From an uncultured Oscillospiraceae bacterium (GTDB lineage: Bacteria > Bacillota_A > Clostridia > Oscillospirales > Oscillospiraceae), in contig CAAEDK010000040.1 in NCBI GenBank assembly GCA_900754605.1, positions 1 to 7,492 on the forward strand: DNA of 7,492 bases. The letters are read 5' to 3'. The position numbers and the translations under genes are program-made. Numbering within the stretch: the stretch's first letter is position 1; every line of letters starts with the position of its first letter. The notes beneath the pieces were generated by a model, which was given only the letters and a program-made list of their open reading frames with translations, made no database searches and was not told the DNA's origin. Shown here in pieces: positions 1-5,741 of this stretch.

Positions 1-2
1 CT

Positions 3-737
3 TCAAACGATGAACCCGCCGTCGGCGGCGAGGATTTGCCCCGTGAGGAAGGATGCCTTGTCGGAGGCCAGAAAGGCAACGGCGTGGGCCACGTCCTCCG
101 GCGTCCCCAGCCGTCCCAGAGGCGTCTGCTCCGCCAGATCCCGCAGGGTCTCCTGTCCCAGAACCTGAACCATGTCGGTGTTGATGACGCCGGGAGCCAC
201 GCAGTTGACCCGGATGTGGGAGGGCGCCAGCTCCAGCGCCAGGGACCGGGTCAGCCCCACGAGAGCGGCTTTGGTGCAGGCATACGCCACCTCACAGGAG
301 GCTCCCCGCAGTCCCCAGATGGATGAGATGTTGACGATGCAGCCCGCCTTCTCATGGAGCATGTAGGGCAGTACCGCCTGGATGGTGTTCCGGGCGCCGC
401 CCAGATTCACGCCCAGATAGCGGTTCCACTGGGCGTCCGTGATATCCTGAAACTGGATCTGCCCCGCAATGCCGGCGTTGTTCACCAGCAGGCTCACGGG
501 ACCCAGCTCCGCTTCCGCGGTGCGGACCATCGCCTCCACAGCCGCCCGATCCGCCACATCCGCCTGAACCGCGATGGCATTTCCACCGTGGTTCCGGATT
601 TTTTCCGCCAGTGTCTCCGCCTCCTGCCGGTGCGTCAGGTAATTGATACAGACAGCATGTCCCGCCTCCGCCAGCTCCGCCGCAATCGCTCTCCCGATCC
701 CCCGGGAAGCCCCAGTGACCAATGCCACACGATTCAT
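3..737 (-). CDS. SDR-family NAD(P)-dependent oxidoreductase, FabG-like 3-oxoacyl-ACP reductase
   Basis: Complete 244-residue classical short-chain dehydrogenase/reductase. The cofactor-binding glycine motif TGASRGIG is at residues 8-15 and NNAG at 86-89. The catalytic set is Asn111, Ser139 (in NISSIWG), Tyr152 and Lys156 (YACTK). The C-terminal APG motif (181-183) and a final DGG complete the fold, and the length is typical of the family. The ATG is preceded by AGGAGG (744-749) with 6-nt spacing, which fixes the start. FabG reduces 3-oxoacyl-ACP in cytosolic fatty-acid synthesis, but many close paralogues act on other alcohols or ketones. No fab genes are visible nearby, so the substrate is uncertain and the general SDR name is safer. 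The stop codon is near the window edge, so downstream operon partners cannot be seen. It is divergent from tRNA-Val, with its own promoter at 767-795. Confidence 0.95.
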   Translation of the reverse strand: MNRVALVTGASRGIGRAIAAELAEAGHAVCINYLTHRQEAETLAEKIRNHGGNAIAVQADVADRAAVEAMVRTAEAELGPVSLLVNNAGIAGQIQFQDITDAQWNRYLGVNLGGARNTIQAVLPYMLHEKAGCIVNISSIWGLRGASCEVAYACTKAALVGLTRSLALELAPSHIRVNCVAPGVINTDMVQVLGQETLRDLAEQTPLGRLGTPEDVAHAVAFLASDKASFLTGQILAADGGFIV

Positions 738-766
738 AGTGATCCTCCTGTCATAGTGCTGTCAGC

Positions 767-795
767 AGTATAACAAAAAAAACAGGATCGCGCAA
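767..795 (-). promoter_or_regulatory. Sigma-70-type promoter for the SDR gene
   Basis: On the minus strand there is a -35 TTGCGC (790-795), exactly 17 nt of spacer and a -10 TATACT (767-772). The predicted transcript starts near 760, giving a 5' leader of roughly 20 nt that contains the AGGAGG site. Position and spacing fit well, although the -35 matches the consensus only in its first half. Confidence 0.65.
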
Positions 796-803
796 GAAAA
801 GTG

Positions 804-832
804 TTGACAAAAGGTGCGTTTTCGTGTATCCT
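804..832 (+). promoter_or_regulatory. Sigma-70-type promoter for tRNA-Val
   Basis: A perfect -35 TTGACA (804-809), 17 nt of spacer and a -10 TATCCT (827-832) lie on the plus strand. The predicted start near 839 gives a short leader before the tRNA 5' end at 849, as expected for a single tRNA unit. The -35 boxes of this promoter and the SDR promoter are only 8 nt apart and face opposite ways. Confidence 0.8.
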
Positions 833-848
833 ATATACGTTCCGTTTT

Positions 849-925
849 GGACGATTAGCTCAGCTGGCTAGAGCACCTGCTTGACGTGCAGGGGGTCACA
901 GGTTCGAGTCCTGTATCGTCCACCA
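849..925 (+). tRNA. tRNA-Val(GAC)
   Basis: A 77-nt cloverleaf with encoded CCA. The acceptor stem GGACGAT (849-855) pairs perfectly with ATCGTCC (915-921), followed by discriminator A922 and CCA (923-925). The anticodon arm is CCTGC / loop TTGACGT / GCAGG (876-892), with anticodon GAC at 883-885 reading GUC (and GUU by wobble). The T arm is ACAGG / TTCGAGT / CCTGT. It stands alone between its own promoter and terminator rather than in a tRNA cluster. tRNA 3' ends are common integration sites, but no integrase or repeated 3' end is visible here. Confidence 0.98.
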
Positions 926-928
926 TCG

Positions 929-966
929 AAAGTTCCGTTTTCTGTTGAAAGCGGAACTTTTTTATA
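929..966 (+). terminator. Intrinsic terminator of tRNA-Val
   Basis: A 14-bp stem with one G-U pair (929-942 with 947-960) closes a TGTT loop, and the transcript runs into six T residues (958-963). It begins 4 nt after the tRNA CCA, so the tRNA is a monocistronic unit. Confidence 0.93.
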
Positions 967-1026
967 ATTTTCATGCGTGTTATGTAACCTTATTTTATCC
1001 CTGACCACTCAACCAGCCACAGTCAG

Positions 1027-1070
1027 GAAAAATACGGGCCTCCGAAAGCAGTTCGCCCTGGGAGGCCCGT
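1027..1070 (-). terminator. Intrinsic terminator of the decayed small gene at 1075-1282
   Basis: A perfect 10-bp GC-rich stem (1034-1043 with 1061-1070) encloses a 17-nt loop. On the minus strand it is followed by A and five T residues (plus-strand A run 1028-1032). The stem begins 4 nt after the TGA at 1075-1077, which ties it to that reading frame. Confidence 0.8.
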
Positions 1071-1074
1071 TTGT

Positions 1075-1282
1075 TCAACCTGCCAGTTCTGCCTGCTTCC
1101 GCCGCTTTTTCTCGGCGGCGATCTCCGCGATCAGCCGGGCCAACTTCTCCTTGCACACCGCCTCTGTATGGACGGAGACGTTGGTGCCATTCGTTTCCCG
1201 TTCACTTTCGGGGAGTAGAGAGGCTGGGACGCTCCAGTTCCCAGAAGAACCGCTGGTGCAGGGCCTTCATGTAGTCGTTCAT
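1075..1282 (-). pseudogene. Small frameshifted gene, unknown function
   Basis: An ATG at 1280-1282 has a strong GGGAGG site (1291-1296, spacing 8). It opens a 26-residue frame beginning MNDYMKALHQRFFWELER that stops at TGA 1202-1204. In the +1 frame the sequence continues as a protein-like C-terminus: a TNVSVHTEAV segment, then a basic amphipathic helix (KEKLARLIAEIAAEKKRRKQ), ending at TGA 1075-1077 just before a good terminator. That second frame has no start codon before its own coding-like stretch, so the two parts most likely form one gene of about 66 codons with a one-base shift near CCC-CGA-AAG-TGA. The N-terminus resembles small uncharacterised clostridial proteins that begin with a similar MNxYxxALHxxF pattern; this is a memory-level resemblance only. 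Decay is the simplest reading, with translational +1 recoding or sequencing error as alternatives. Confidence 0.5.
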
Positions 1283-1407
1283 ACGTGTCGCCTCCCTTGT
1301 TCAGCAACACAACATACCACAGAAACAGAGAATAGCCAGGGCTCCGGCGCACCGGCCCGCGGACTCCGCTTTCTTCCAGGAGACTAATAGCGGAACCCGT
1401 AATCGTC

Positions 1408-1711
1408 TTATTTTTCAGACACCTGCACTCGGCTCTCCGCTCCCCCACTCACCTCCAGAAATGCGCAGAGGGACTGCTTGCTTATCGTGTAATACTTGGG
1501 CAGGTCCAAGAACAGAAACAGAATCCGGATGGCAGTCTCCTCGCCGGTGTCGGCATCCATGGCCGCAGGAATCCCATCGATAGTTTTCCATCGCACCGCT
1601 GGTAGTACCCGGTATAGTCCCGCCCGCCCAGCATACCCTCTCCCATTCCATGTTCTGCTTTCAGTATAGTGGGGTAAGGAGCATCTGCAAAGCATTCACA
1701 TCTCATCATCT
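1408..1711 (-). pseudogene. Possible decayed small ORF, unrecognised
   Basis: Three overlapping minus-strand frames cover this stretch and none looks like a complete gene. The frame starting at 1709 (MMRCECFADAPYPTILK, then a GRDYTGYYQRCDGK segment) is protein-like at first and then becomes a Trp/Arg/Pro-rich shadow. The frame ending at 1408 is protein-like in its second half (RILFLFLDLPKYYTISKQ). A frameshifted gene near 1590 would join these parts. No Shine-Dalgarno site precedes the 1709 ATG and I do not recognise the family. It may be noncoding. Nothing convincing is seen in the 1297-1407 stretch between this and the preceding small gene. Confidence 0.25.
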
Positions 1712-1731
1712 GATTTTATGGGTAAGTGTGA

Positions 1732-1763
1732 GCAGAGGGGCGACCGTTTGGCTGCCCCTCTGT
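1732..1763 (-). terminator. GC-rich hairpin downstream of the collagen-like gene, possible terminator
   Basis: AGAGGGGC (1734-1741) pairs perfectly with GCCCCTCT (1754-1761), extended by one further C-G pair, around a 12-nt loop. It is the only strong hairpin after the stop codon at 1842. The downstream minus strand lacks a good T run, so termination is inferred from position. The rest of 1764-1841 shows no gene or repeat. Confidence 0.4.
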
Positions 1764-1841
1764 TTCACGTTTACATTACTGCACTTCTGATGAATATTTA
1801 TAGTGCCCCACAGAGCAACTTGCAGTCCTGAGAAAGAAAAC

Positions 1842-3644
1842 TTATGGTGCCAGGAAACTGGCTCCCGTGTATAGCCAGTTGACGCATACAGACGTACGGG
1901 CACCGCCTCGGGAAGAAAAGATTCGGATCTCACACATGGACCAAAGACCGGTAGAGGGCTCTTGTTGCCGGATTCGTGTCCAGTGCATCTCCTGAGACTG
2001 GCTGTAGATCAGATCATCCACTACGAACACACCTGAGATTGTCAGGTTGTCATTGGTCTGGCTGTCAATAGAAGCTCCATCGTAAATACTTGCGCGGCGA
2101 ATATCGGCCACAATAGACGTTCCTGTTACCGCAGGCTGGAGGGAAAAGCGGAGTGAAGTGGCCGAAGTGTTCTGCAAGGTCATGTTCAGCGCCTCCAGAG
2201 GAACCGTCAAGACACTTCCAGCAGAGGACAGATTTGCGTTGTAAACCTCCGGAACAGCTTTTAGATTGGGAGTCAGGAAATCTGTCTCCGCAGTTTTAAA
2301 CCGAACCTTGTAGACAGTAGGTGTATTTTGCTCCACTGTAATTTCAGGAGTCTGCCCAGGGATGCCCTGCGGTCCTTCGGGTCCAACTTCACCAGGTTCA
2401 CCTTTCGGCCCCTCGGGGCCAACGGGAACCACAAAGTCCAGGGAGATCCCGGTGTCTGTCGGATTGGCGGTGACGGCTGCGGCAGTACCGGAGGAGACAG
2501 TTCCCACAGTGACGGTAGGTGTCGTGCCCGCGGGTCCCTGAGGGCCAAGTTCACCCTGAGGCCCGGTTTCGCCCCGCTCGCCCTGAGGCCCTTCCGGGCC
2601 CTGGGGACCTGTCGGGCCGGATTCTCCCTGAGGGCCTGCAGGACCGACGGGAACCACGAAGTCCAGGGAGATCCCGGTGTCCGTCGGATTGGCGGTGACG
2701 GCTGCGGTAGTACCGGAGGAGACAGTTCCCACAGTGACGGTAGGCGTTGTGCCTGCGGGTCCCTGAGGGCCGGTTTCGCCCCGCTCGCCCTGAGGCCCTT
2801 CCGGGCCCTGGGGACCTGTCGGGCCGGATTCTCCCTGAGGGCCTGCAGGGCCGACGGGAACCACGAAGTCCAGGGAGATCCCGGTGTCCGTCGGATTGGC
2901 GGTGACGGTTGCGGCAGTACCGGAGGAGACAGTTCCCACAGTGACGGTAGGTGTCGTGCCCGCGGGTCCCTGAGGGCCAGGTTCACCCTGAGGGCCGGTT
3001 TCACCCCGCTCACCCTGGGGTCCTGCCGGACCTTGAGGGCCGCTTTCGCCACGCTCGCCTTGGGGCCCTGCCGGACCGATGGGGCCCTGTTCTCCCTGTG
3101 GTCCGGGACAGCCGCGATCTCCTTGGAGTCCTTGAGGGCCGGTCTCACCAGGAAGCCCTTGCTCACCCTGAGGTCCCTGTTCTCCTTGAGGGCCGCGGTC
3201 GCCCGGAATGCCTCTTTCCCCCCTGGGGCCGACTGGGCCAGCCGGTCCCGGATCACCCTTAGGCCCTACGGGGCCGCGGTCGCCTTTGGGGCCCATGGGG
3301 CCGGGATCCCCGCGGACACCCTGCGGTCCGATATCTCCTGTGTCTCCTTTTGGCCCCATATCGCCCCGAATACCCTGAGGCCCCGGGAGTCCCTGAGGGC
3401 CCACCATTCCTTTTGGGCCCATGGGACCGGGACAGCCCTGCTCACCCTTTGGCCCCTGGGGACCACGCTCTCCGCGGGGGCCGCGTTCACCCTGGGGCCC
3501 GCGTTCGCCCTGCGGCCCACGTTCACCTTGGGGGCCGCGTTCACCGGAGAGAATGGGGCAAAAACACTGACAGGAGGAGTCTCTGTCAGGTGCAGAGCCG
3601 CAATGACGCTCTTTATTTAAATTGTTGTTGGGAAAATAATTCAT
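1842..3644 (-). CDS. Collagen-like triple-helix repeat protein with repeated non-collagen inserts
   Basis: A 600-residue protein with four parts. Residues 1-33 are a hydrophilic, Cys-rich N-terminus (Cys15, 25, 27, 29) with no signal peptide. Residues 34-228 are 65 uninterrupted Gly-X-Y triplets, rich in GPQ, GER and GPK. Residues 229-432 alternate three near-identical 35-residue inserts (230-264, 299-333, 374-408; [13 protein letters not shown]...LDFVVPV) with blocks of 11, 13 and 8 triplets. Residues 433-600 are a globular, probably beta-rich domain. Inserts of this type occur in phage tail fibres and bacterial collagen-like filaments. Gly-X-Y tracts form trimeric helices, and the C-terminal domain may be a trimerisation or receptor-binding head (inferred). 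The absence of a signal peptide, sortase motif or membrane helix suits a spore-coat/exosporium filament or a phage-type fibre. The ATG follows GAGGT (spacing 7). The gene starts 42 nt after the upstream membrane-protein gene, so co-transcription is likely. Confidence 0.93.
   Translation of the reverse strand: MNYFPNNNLNKERHCGSAPDRDSSCQCFCPILSGERGPQGERGPQGERGPQGERGPRGERGPQGPKGEQGCPGPMGPKGMVGPQGLPGPQGIRGDMGPKGDTGDIGPQGVRGDPGPMGPKGDRGPVGPKGDPGPAGPVGPRGERGIPGDRGPQGEQGPQGEQGLPGETGPQGLQGDRGCPGPQGEQGPIGPAGPQGERGESGPQGPAGPQGERGETGPQGEPGPQGPAGTTPTVTVGTVSSGTAATVTANPTDTGISLDFVVPVGPAGPQGESGPTGPQGPEGPQGERGETGPQGPAGTTPTVTVGTVSSGTTAAVTANPTDTGISLDFVVPVGPAGPQGESGPTGPQGPEGPQGERGETGPQGELGPQGPAGTTPTVTVGTVSSGTAAAVTANPTDTGISLDFVVPVGPEGPKGEPGEVGPEGPQGIPGQTPEITVEQNTPTVYKVRFKTAETDFLTPNLKAVPEVYNANLSSAGSVLTVPLEALNMTLQNTSATSLRFSLQPAVTGTSIVADIRRASIYDGASIDSQTNDNLTISGVFVVDDLIYSQSQEMHWTRIRQQEPSTGLWSMCEIRIFSSRGGARTSVCVNWLYTGASFLAP
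2421..2957 (-). repeat. Three in-register tandem copies of a non-collagen insert module
   Basis: The DNA for the 35-residue inserts lies at 2853-2957, 2646-2750 and 2421-2525. Copy-to-copy spacing is 207 and 225 bp. The 18-bp difference is exactly two Gly-X-Y triplets (GELGPQ) present only in the last intervening block. The copies are almost identical, including synonymous positions, which indicates recent duplication or gene conversion. Residue 17 of the insert varies (T, then A, A), as does the preceding Ala/Thr. Confidence 0.9.
2961..3545 (-). repeat. Gly-X-Y coding repeat tract, 65 triplets
   Basis: A continuous 9-bp-periodic tract with Gly at every third codon. It starts with four direct 18-bp GER-GPQ/GPR units (about 3474-3545). 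The strong codon periodicity and GC skew also open long but spurious frames on the opposite strand. Such tracts are prone to replication slippage and length change. Confidence 0.9.
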
Positions 3645-3686
3645 CTCATTGACCTCTCATCCAAAGTAAGGGAACTGTGGTTATAG

Positions 3687-3905
3687 CTAAAGTTGCTTCT
3701 TGTCTGTGTCCTTCTCGATCTTTTCATTCAGGCGCTGACTCTGTGTGCCGAAATAGAATGCGATGACAACTGAAAAAATTGTTAAAAAATCTTGGTTAGA
3801 AATTCGGTCCAAAACAGCGAGATAGGCAAATACTACCGTCAAGACAAGCGTTACAATGCTTTTAACACACAGAAGGTTACTGAATTTCTTCAAGAGAGCA
3901 GACAT
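3687..3905 (-). CDS. Small two-helix membrane protein, prophage-associated type
   Basis: A 72-residue protein starting MSALLKKFSNLL. The ATG at 3903-3905 is preceded by AAAGGAA (3914-3920, spacing 8). An upstream in-frame ATG at 3956 would add 17 residues but lacks a comparable site, so the shorter start is preferred. Two hydrophobic helices are visible (about residues 14-32 and 39-53), joined by a short polar loop (DRISNQD). The second ends in FYFGTQ, followed by a charged tail (QRLNEKIEKDTDKK). The VKSIVTLxLTVVFAYLA...FYFGTQ pattern resembles small conserved proteins in clostridial prophages, often near tail or lysis genes. A holin-like role is possible but unproven. It lies 42 nt upstream of the collagen-like gene. 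Lower GC than its neighbours suggests a separate origin. Confidence 0.75.
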   Translation of the reverse strand: MSALLKKFSNLLCVKSIVTLVLTVVFAYLAVLDRISNQDFLTIFSVVIAFYFGTQSQRLNEKIEKDTDKKQL

Positions 3906-3946
3906 TACAATCGTTCCTTTCTCATAAGGCCTATGCTCATGGTATG

Positions 3947-4036
3947 CTATGCACATGGTGGGGCTGAAGTGTGTGGTTTTGCTTCAGGGAAATTCGTCTG
4001 CATATAGTCGTCCATCACTCTAAACGGCATTTCCAT
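3947..4036 (-). other. Possible truncated 29-codon ORF upstream of the membrane protein
   Basis: An open frame reading MEMPFRVMDDYMQTNFPEAK and ending in PPCA stops at TAG 3947-3949. Its composition looks protein-like, but no Shine-Dalgarno site precedes either ATG and an in-frame TAG lies just upstream. It sits at the inferred edge of the IS66 remnant, so it may be the tail of a gene cut off by that insertion. A further 11-codon frame links its end to the membrane gene through a TAATG overlap, which is probably chance. Confidence 0.25.
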
Positions 4037-4101
4037 GGCAATCTAACTGCTGGAAAATTCGGCATTTCGGGGCAAAGAGAGACGTCTGCCTGTCCAGGGC
4101 T

Positions 4102-4131
4102 GAAAAACGAGCCCGCTTTTCAGCAGGCTCG
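4102..4131 (-). terminator. Intrinsic terminator at the end of the IS66 remnant
   Basis: On the minus strand CGAGCCTGCT pairs with AGCGGGCTCG (4122-4131 with 4108-4117, one G-U pair) around a GAAA tetraloop. Five T residues follow (plus-strand A run 4103-4107). It begins right after the TAA at 4133-4135 and would stop transcription through the remnant before the membrane-protein gene, so that gene needs its own promoter. Confidence 0.9.
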
Positions 4132-4132
4132 C

Positions 4133-4855
4133 TTAATGGAACCATTCTCCCTTCAATGTTCTGTGAGTATCCGGTGCACTCTCCGGCAGAAGTTTCTCCG
4201 CCTCTTCTTTGTCCTCCAGTTCGGCTGGTATTCATACAGCACGACAGGGTGTTCCACATCCCTGCGGTCCGGTACAGCCGCATATAGCATTTGCTCCGGA
4301 TAGTCCGGCCCTCCAGCTTCAAAACTTGCGGAGCTGCCAGGGATTCGGGCAGTCTTCTTTTCAGCTTTCAAGATGGGCATTTCCGTTTCTGCCGTGTGCA
4401 ATTTTGACAAGCGTATGTATGCCCGAATCCTCACCTGTGTGGGGATCATGACTCATGTCCGCCGGACTTTTCTGCCAATCCCCTCCATGGGCGATCCGGA
4501 GCATACACGCCCAGATTCAGAAAGCCGGTGCTCCATCATCTCAATAGTGACATTTTCGGGCGGAAGCTCCTCCACTTGTAGGGACCGCTCCTGCCGGATA
4601 TGGGGCTCTGCCGCGGTTCCCCTTATAGCAGCTCTGATAGACAACCATGCCTCCGTCTCATCAAGTATCGGGCTCAGTTGACCCGCCAATTCCTCTTTCA
4701 TCTGTTCAGAGAATGCCCACAGGCTTTCTTTTGGCAAGACGCACCTGTTCCATCAGCCATTCCAGCTTCCGGTTTCGTTCCGTATACCCCGCGCTCTTTC
4801 GAAGCAGTTCATCCTATTCCGCACGGGAGAGCGTTACCATCTCCGTGCTGTTCAT
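4133..4855 (-). pseudogene. tnpC: IS66-family transposase TnpC, degraded
   Basis: The start MNSTEMVTLSRAE (ATG 4853-4855) matches IS66 TnpC, but the expected next Tyr codon is TAG (4814-4816). The coiled region NRKLEWLMEQVRLAKRK follows. A frameshift near 4725 then leads into SEQMKEELAGQ and VEELPPENVTIEMMEHRL, the region before the zinc-binding part. There the usual Cys pairs are eroded (VCSGSPM, and no Cys after the RIRAYIRL stretch). An in-frame TGA (4453-4455) follows KVRRT, and the same frame resumes with PTQVRIRAYIRL and ETEMPILKAEKK. After IPGSSASFEAG the sequence jumps to the core segments KCYMRLYRTAG (4260-4292) and HPVVLYEYQP (4222-4251), in different frames. The deletion removes the first catalytic Asp region, and the sequence ends before the second Asp and the Glu. 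The product cannot be a working transposase. Confidence 0.85.
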
Positions 4856-4933
4856 CTGTGTATTGGTCTTGTTTTTGCAAATTTGGCGGCTAAAAATTAC
4901 CCGGAAAGTTATCATTTTCAATGCTTTTGACAA

Positions 4934-5198
4934 TTAAGGATACTGCTGGTAACTTAACCTCCGAGCCTCTGCGCTGTTCCGAGGCCACTGGAAGCTTCCA
5001 GCCTCCAACCGCTTCGTGACCAGTACAAATCCATCCTCTTCCCAATAAAGCCTCTTGATCCAGTCCTGCCTATAACCACAGGGCAAAACAGCGTACCGCT
5101 GAACGGAGCTAAACGGAACTTCTGCTGTACCAATGTCGCAAAGCCGCATACCCACAGGCAATATAAATCTGCCCTGCTCCCGCAAGGTCATTCAGCAT
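4934..5198 (-). pseudogene. tnpB: IS66-family accessory protein TnpB (Orf2), degraded
   Basis: The true start is ATG 5196-5198 (MLNDLAGAGQIYIACGYAALR), overlapping the 3' end of tnpA as in intact IS66 elements. The frame then breaks. LVQQKFRLAPFSGTLF lies in a second frame, with the usual IDGLAAI-type segment missing before it. The conserved C-terminal half, CGYRQDWIKRLYWEEDG and FVLVTKRLEAGSFQWPR, lies in a third frame and ends at YQQYP (stop at 4934). The last stretch also appears shorter than normal. The TnpB role in IS66 transposition is not well defined. Between this stop and tnpC (4856-4933) only AT-rich spacer is seen. Confidence 0.88.
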
Positions 5199-5553
5199 CC
5201 CTCAGCCCCCAGCACAACGCTGCCTCGGCCGCGCTGTCTGCTCGGATGTAAATCCCCACTTCAACTGCTCCGGTTTTAATCCCGGCAATCACCCTGCCTC
5301 GGCTCCCACGCAATTCCGAGGCGGTAATTTCCGCGAATACCGGCGCTGCTTCCGGCATCCGCCCCTCTTTCTGCCTGTTTTGGTTTTCGCTGTTTATGCC
5401 GTACAGCTCCCGCTCTCACCGCTGGTATATCTTTGGGCCGACACCGTGTTCCAAGCACCATTCACTTACTCGTCTCCCCCTGTTTCGGCAACCTTCTATC
5501 TGCTTCTTCCACGTTTCAAGCCGCGCCTCATGTCAGGCTGCTCTCATTGCCAT
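5188..5553 (-). pseudogene. tnpA: IS66-family accessory protein TnpA (Orf1), two in-frame stops
   Basis: A single frame of 122 codons runs from ATG 5551-5553 to TGA 5188-5190, with TGA codons at 5533-5535 (codon 7) and 5416-5418 (codon 46). Between them lies the typical IS66 Orf1 helix-turn-helix start, RLETWKKQIEGCRN and VSEWCLEHGVGPKIYQR. The second stop replaces the conserved Trp of the YxRWERELYG motif by a single base change. The C-terminal part (EITASELRG, TGAVEVGIYIRAD) is preserved in frame. The frame ends inside the start of tnpB, giving the overlap normal for the family. A perfect TATAAT lies upstream (5589-5594, minus strand), but without a convincing -35. Confidence 0.85.
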
Positions 5554-5558
5554 TTGAT

Positions 5559-5654
5559 TCACCTACTTCTGTTTATCCGTCCTTCTTTATTATATTGCGC
5601 CTGGGCAATCCGCTTTTCTATTTGACACTTGTTTTTATGGCGCTTAGAAGCCAT
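5559..5654 (-). CDS. Hypothetical 31-residue basic peptide upstream of tnpA
   Basis: An ATG at 5652-5654 opens a frame reading MASKRHKNKCQIEKRIAQAQ and ending in NRSR at TGA 5559-5561, 5 nt before tnpA. It is strongly basic, with a possible amphipathic helix in its middle. The AGTAGGTGA at its end would serve as the tnpA ribosome site. No Shine-Dalgarno site is evident for its own ATG and the frame stays open upstream into the hairpin. The inferred IS66 end (5637-5648) falls inside its first codons. It may be a chance frame; I do not recognise it. Confidence 0.25.
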   Translation of the reverse strand: MASKRHKNKCQIEKRIAQAQYNKEGRINRSR

Positions 5655-5680
5655 AGCGATATCCACTTTTCTATCGTAAT

Positions 5681-5721
5681 ACAGAAAGCCCGGGCGGAAA
5701 AAATCCGCCCGGGCTTTCTGT
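5681..5721 (-). terminator. Perfect 18-bp hairpin, terminator of the SLH protein gene
   Basis: ACAGAAAGCCCGGGCGGA (5681-5698) pairs without mismatch with 5704-5721 around a five-base loop (A on plus, T on minus). It lies 20 nt after the stop codon of the SLH protein. The downstream T run is weak (TTTCTGTATT), but stem length and position argue for termination. Being symmetrical, it could also block transcription from the other side. Confidence 0.8.
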
Positions 5722-5741
5722 CAAATTGATTTTTGAGCTCC

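Larger units (their letters stand above)
4019..5648 (-). mobile_element. Degenerate IS66-family insertion sequence
   Basis: The minus strand carries recognisable IS66 tnpA, tnpB and tnpC remnants in the usual order, including the 3'/5' overlap of tnpA and tnpB. All three are inactivated. A short imperfect inverted repeat marks possible ends: TCTAAACGGCAT at 4019-4030 (+) and TCTAAGCGCCAT at 5637-5648 (-), 10 of 12 bases shared. At about 1.6 kb the element is well short of the roughly 2.5 kb usual for the family. No 8-bp target duplication is visible. The core (4133-5553) is well supported; the outer edges are inferred. Confidence 0.75.

Noticed and set aside
849..925. tRNA 3' end as an attachment site of an integrated element
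   Set aside because: No integrase gene and no repeat of the tRNA 3' end were found elsewhere in the window.
2421..2957. CRISPR-like spaced repeats
   Set aside because: The three repeated units are 105 bp of coding sequence in frame with collagen triplets, with 207- and 225-bp periods. They are protein modules, not CRISPR repeats.
2273..3256. 327-codon minus-strand frame overlapping the collagen-like gene
   Set aside because: A frame-shifted reading of the same repeats. It shows repeated Arg/Pro/Ser-rich segments that mirror the insert copies and has no independent start signal.
2328..3620. 430-codon plus-strand frame antisense to the collagen-like gene
   Set aside because: It is a shadow of the Gly-X-Y codon periodicity: its product is a low-complexity Arg/Leu/Ala/Gly string with no start signals. 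The minus-strand frame has the ribosome site and clean domain structure.
3937..3950. CATACCAT as a sporulation sigma-E/K -10 element before the membrane gene
   Set aside because: The -10-like octamer is suggestive, but no matching -35 is present at the right distance, so it is not listed as a promoter.
4153..4449. Separate 98-codon gene
   Set aside because: It lies in the same frame as the 4453-4737 stretch, separated only by a TGA, and matches IS66 TnpC segments. It is therefore part of the tnpC pseudogene.
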